Below, in pieces: positions 63,335-64,000 of a stretch of DNA of 64,000 nt. The notes below the pieces were generated by a model, which searched no databases, was not told the DNA's origin, and saw nothing but the letters and a program-made list of their open reading frames with translations. This stretch comes from Gemmobacter sp. 24YEA27. GTDB taxonomy: Bacteria; Pseudomonadota; Alphaproteobacteria; Rhodobacterales; Rhodobacteraceae. The DNA is taken from the NCBI RefSeq assembly GCF_030052995.1, contig NZ_JASJPW010000001.1, forward strand, positions 740,501 to 804,500, read 5' to 3'. The position numbers and the translations under genes are program-made. Position 1 is the first letter of the stretch; each line of letters starts with the position of its first letter.

Positions 63335-64000
63335 TCACTGCCCCAGCAGATCGGGCGGGAAGGCACCGAGGATCAGCGCCCGCTCCACCAGGTTTCTCAG
63401 CTCGCGCACATTGCCGGGCCAGGGCCGCGCCATCAGGGCGGCTTCGACCCCGGATGTGATCGCGACCGGCGGCCTCCCCAGCCGTCCCGAGAGCGTTTCC
63501 ATGAAATGCGCGGCAAGGTCGATCACATCGCGCCCGCGCGCGGCCAGCGGCGGCATCGGAAGCTGGAGGATATTGATGCGGTGCCAGAGATCTTCGCGCA
63601 GCCGCCCGGTCGCGACCAGCATCGCCGGATCGGCATTGGTGGCGGAAATCAGGCGGATATCGACCGGCAGCTCGCGTTCGGCGCCGACCGGGCGGATGCG
63701 GCGGTCTTCCAGCACGCGCAACAGCCGGGCCTGGATCGAGAGCGGCAGCTCTGAGATTTCATCCAGAAACAATGTGCCGCCCTGGGCATGGAGGAAGAAC
63801 CCGCGCCGCTCGCCGCCGACTTCGCCGAAGAGATCGGCTTCGGCATGGTCCTCATTCAGGGTCGCGCTGTTGACGGGCACGAAGGGCGCATCGCGGCGGT
63901 CCGACATCGCATGGATCAGCCGCGCCGCGACCTCTTTGCCACTGCCCGAGGGGCCGGTCAGCAAGACCGAAGACGGCAGCGGCGCCACCCGTGCAATGGT
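63335..64000 (-). CDS. NtrC-family AAA+ response regulator without GAFTGA loop (5' part outside window)
   Basis: The C-terminal 221 codons are present; the gene continues beyond 64000. It shows the AAA+ core: Walker A GPSGSGKEVAARL, Walker B GGTLFLDEISELPL, sensor I RLISATN and the arginine-finger region RLREDLWHRINIL. It lacks the sigma54-contact loop: after DLFG the usual GAFTGA is missing, with about seven residues fewer than NtrC. There is no DNA-binding helix after RNLVERALIL; the protein ends 13 residues later, so a Fis-type HTH is absent too. Confidence 0.9.
   Translation of the reverse strand, partial: TIARVAPLPSSVLLTGPSGSGKEVAARLIHAMSDRRDAPFVPVNSATLNEDHAEADLFGEVGGERRGFFLHAQGGTLFLDEISELPLSIQARLLRVLEDRRIRPVGAERELPVDIRLISATNADPAMLVATGRLREDLWHRINILQLPMPPLAARGRDVIDLAAHFMETLSGRLGRPPVAITSGVEAALMARPWPGNVRELRNLVERALILGAFPPDLLGQ

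Overview
The window reads as a high-GC alphaproteobacterial chromosome, most likely a Rhodobacterales (Paracoccaceae) species. The signs are the tsaD-gpsA-YciI-EVE and hemD-COG4223-hemY blocks, a DUF2853 gene, many four-base ATGA/GTGA gene overlaps, and strong GGAGG-type ribosome sites. There is no CRISPR array, rRNA operon or recognisable insertion sequence. One tRNA gene (Thr, anticodon CGT) is present.

Layout. 1-13.9 kb is core metabolism: the end of maeB, argG, ilvA, an HD hydrolase, ahcY, DUF2853, a fosmidomycin-resistance-type MFS pump, EVE/YciI/gpsA/tsaD, then hemD, a mitofilin-like protein and hemY. 13.9-17.7 kb holds a BenE-type transporter divergent from a MocR regulator, followed by the PLP-homeostasis gene yggS. 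17.7-28.5 kb is an IclR regulator divergent from a ten-gene operon. It encodes a complete branched-chain-type ABC importer plus aldehyde dehydrogenase, SDR, family III CoA-transferase, HMG-CoA lyase and a methylglutaconyl-CoA-hydratase-like enzyme. The set fits uptake and breakdown of a mevalonate- or anhydromevalonate-like C6 acid through HMG-CoA. 28.6-33.7 kb is a rhizobactin-type siderophore module: RhtX-like MFS importer, a small unknown protein, TonB receptor and AraC regulator.

33.7-58.8 kb is a large aromatic-catabolism island. A leftward operon encodes a bifunctional 2-aminobenzoyl-CoA monooxygenase/reductase, SDR, MarR, enoyl-CoA hydratase, acyl-CoA dehydrogenase, cupin, thioesterase, RidA, aryl-CoA ligase and a 3-oxoadipyl-CoA-type thiolase. 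A rightward pair encodes enoyl-CoA hydratase and 3-hydroxyacyl-CoA dehydrogenase. A second leftward operon encodes IorB, IorA, MarR, a phytoene-dehydrogenase-like flavoprotein and an isatin-hydrolase-type cyclase. Divergent from it are a second such flavoprotein and a five-gene peptide-type ABC importer. Together they suggest a route from an indole compound (indolepyruvate, indoleacetate or isatin) through anthranilate to 2-aminobenzoyl-CoA, then ring reduction and beta-oxidation.

58.8-60.2 kb is a gene-poor stretch around tRNA-Thr. 60.2-64 kb holds an App1-type phosphatase, a sensor kinase, and the end of an NtrC-family regulator that lacks the GAFTGA loop and continues past the window.

Five apparent one-base losses of a G or C break or alter four otherwise good genes (near 12265, 19872, 27877, 38345 and 38854). 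They look like sequence errors, or less likely fresh pseudogenes, and those products should be read with the restored frame in mind.
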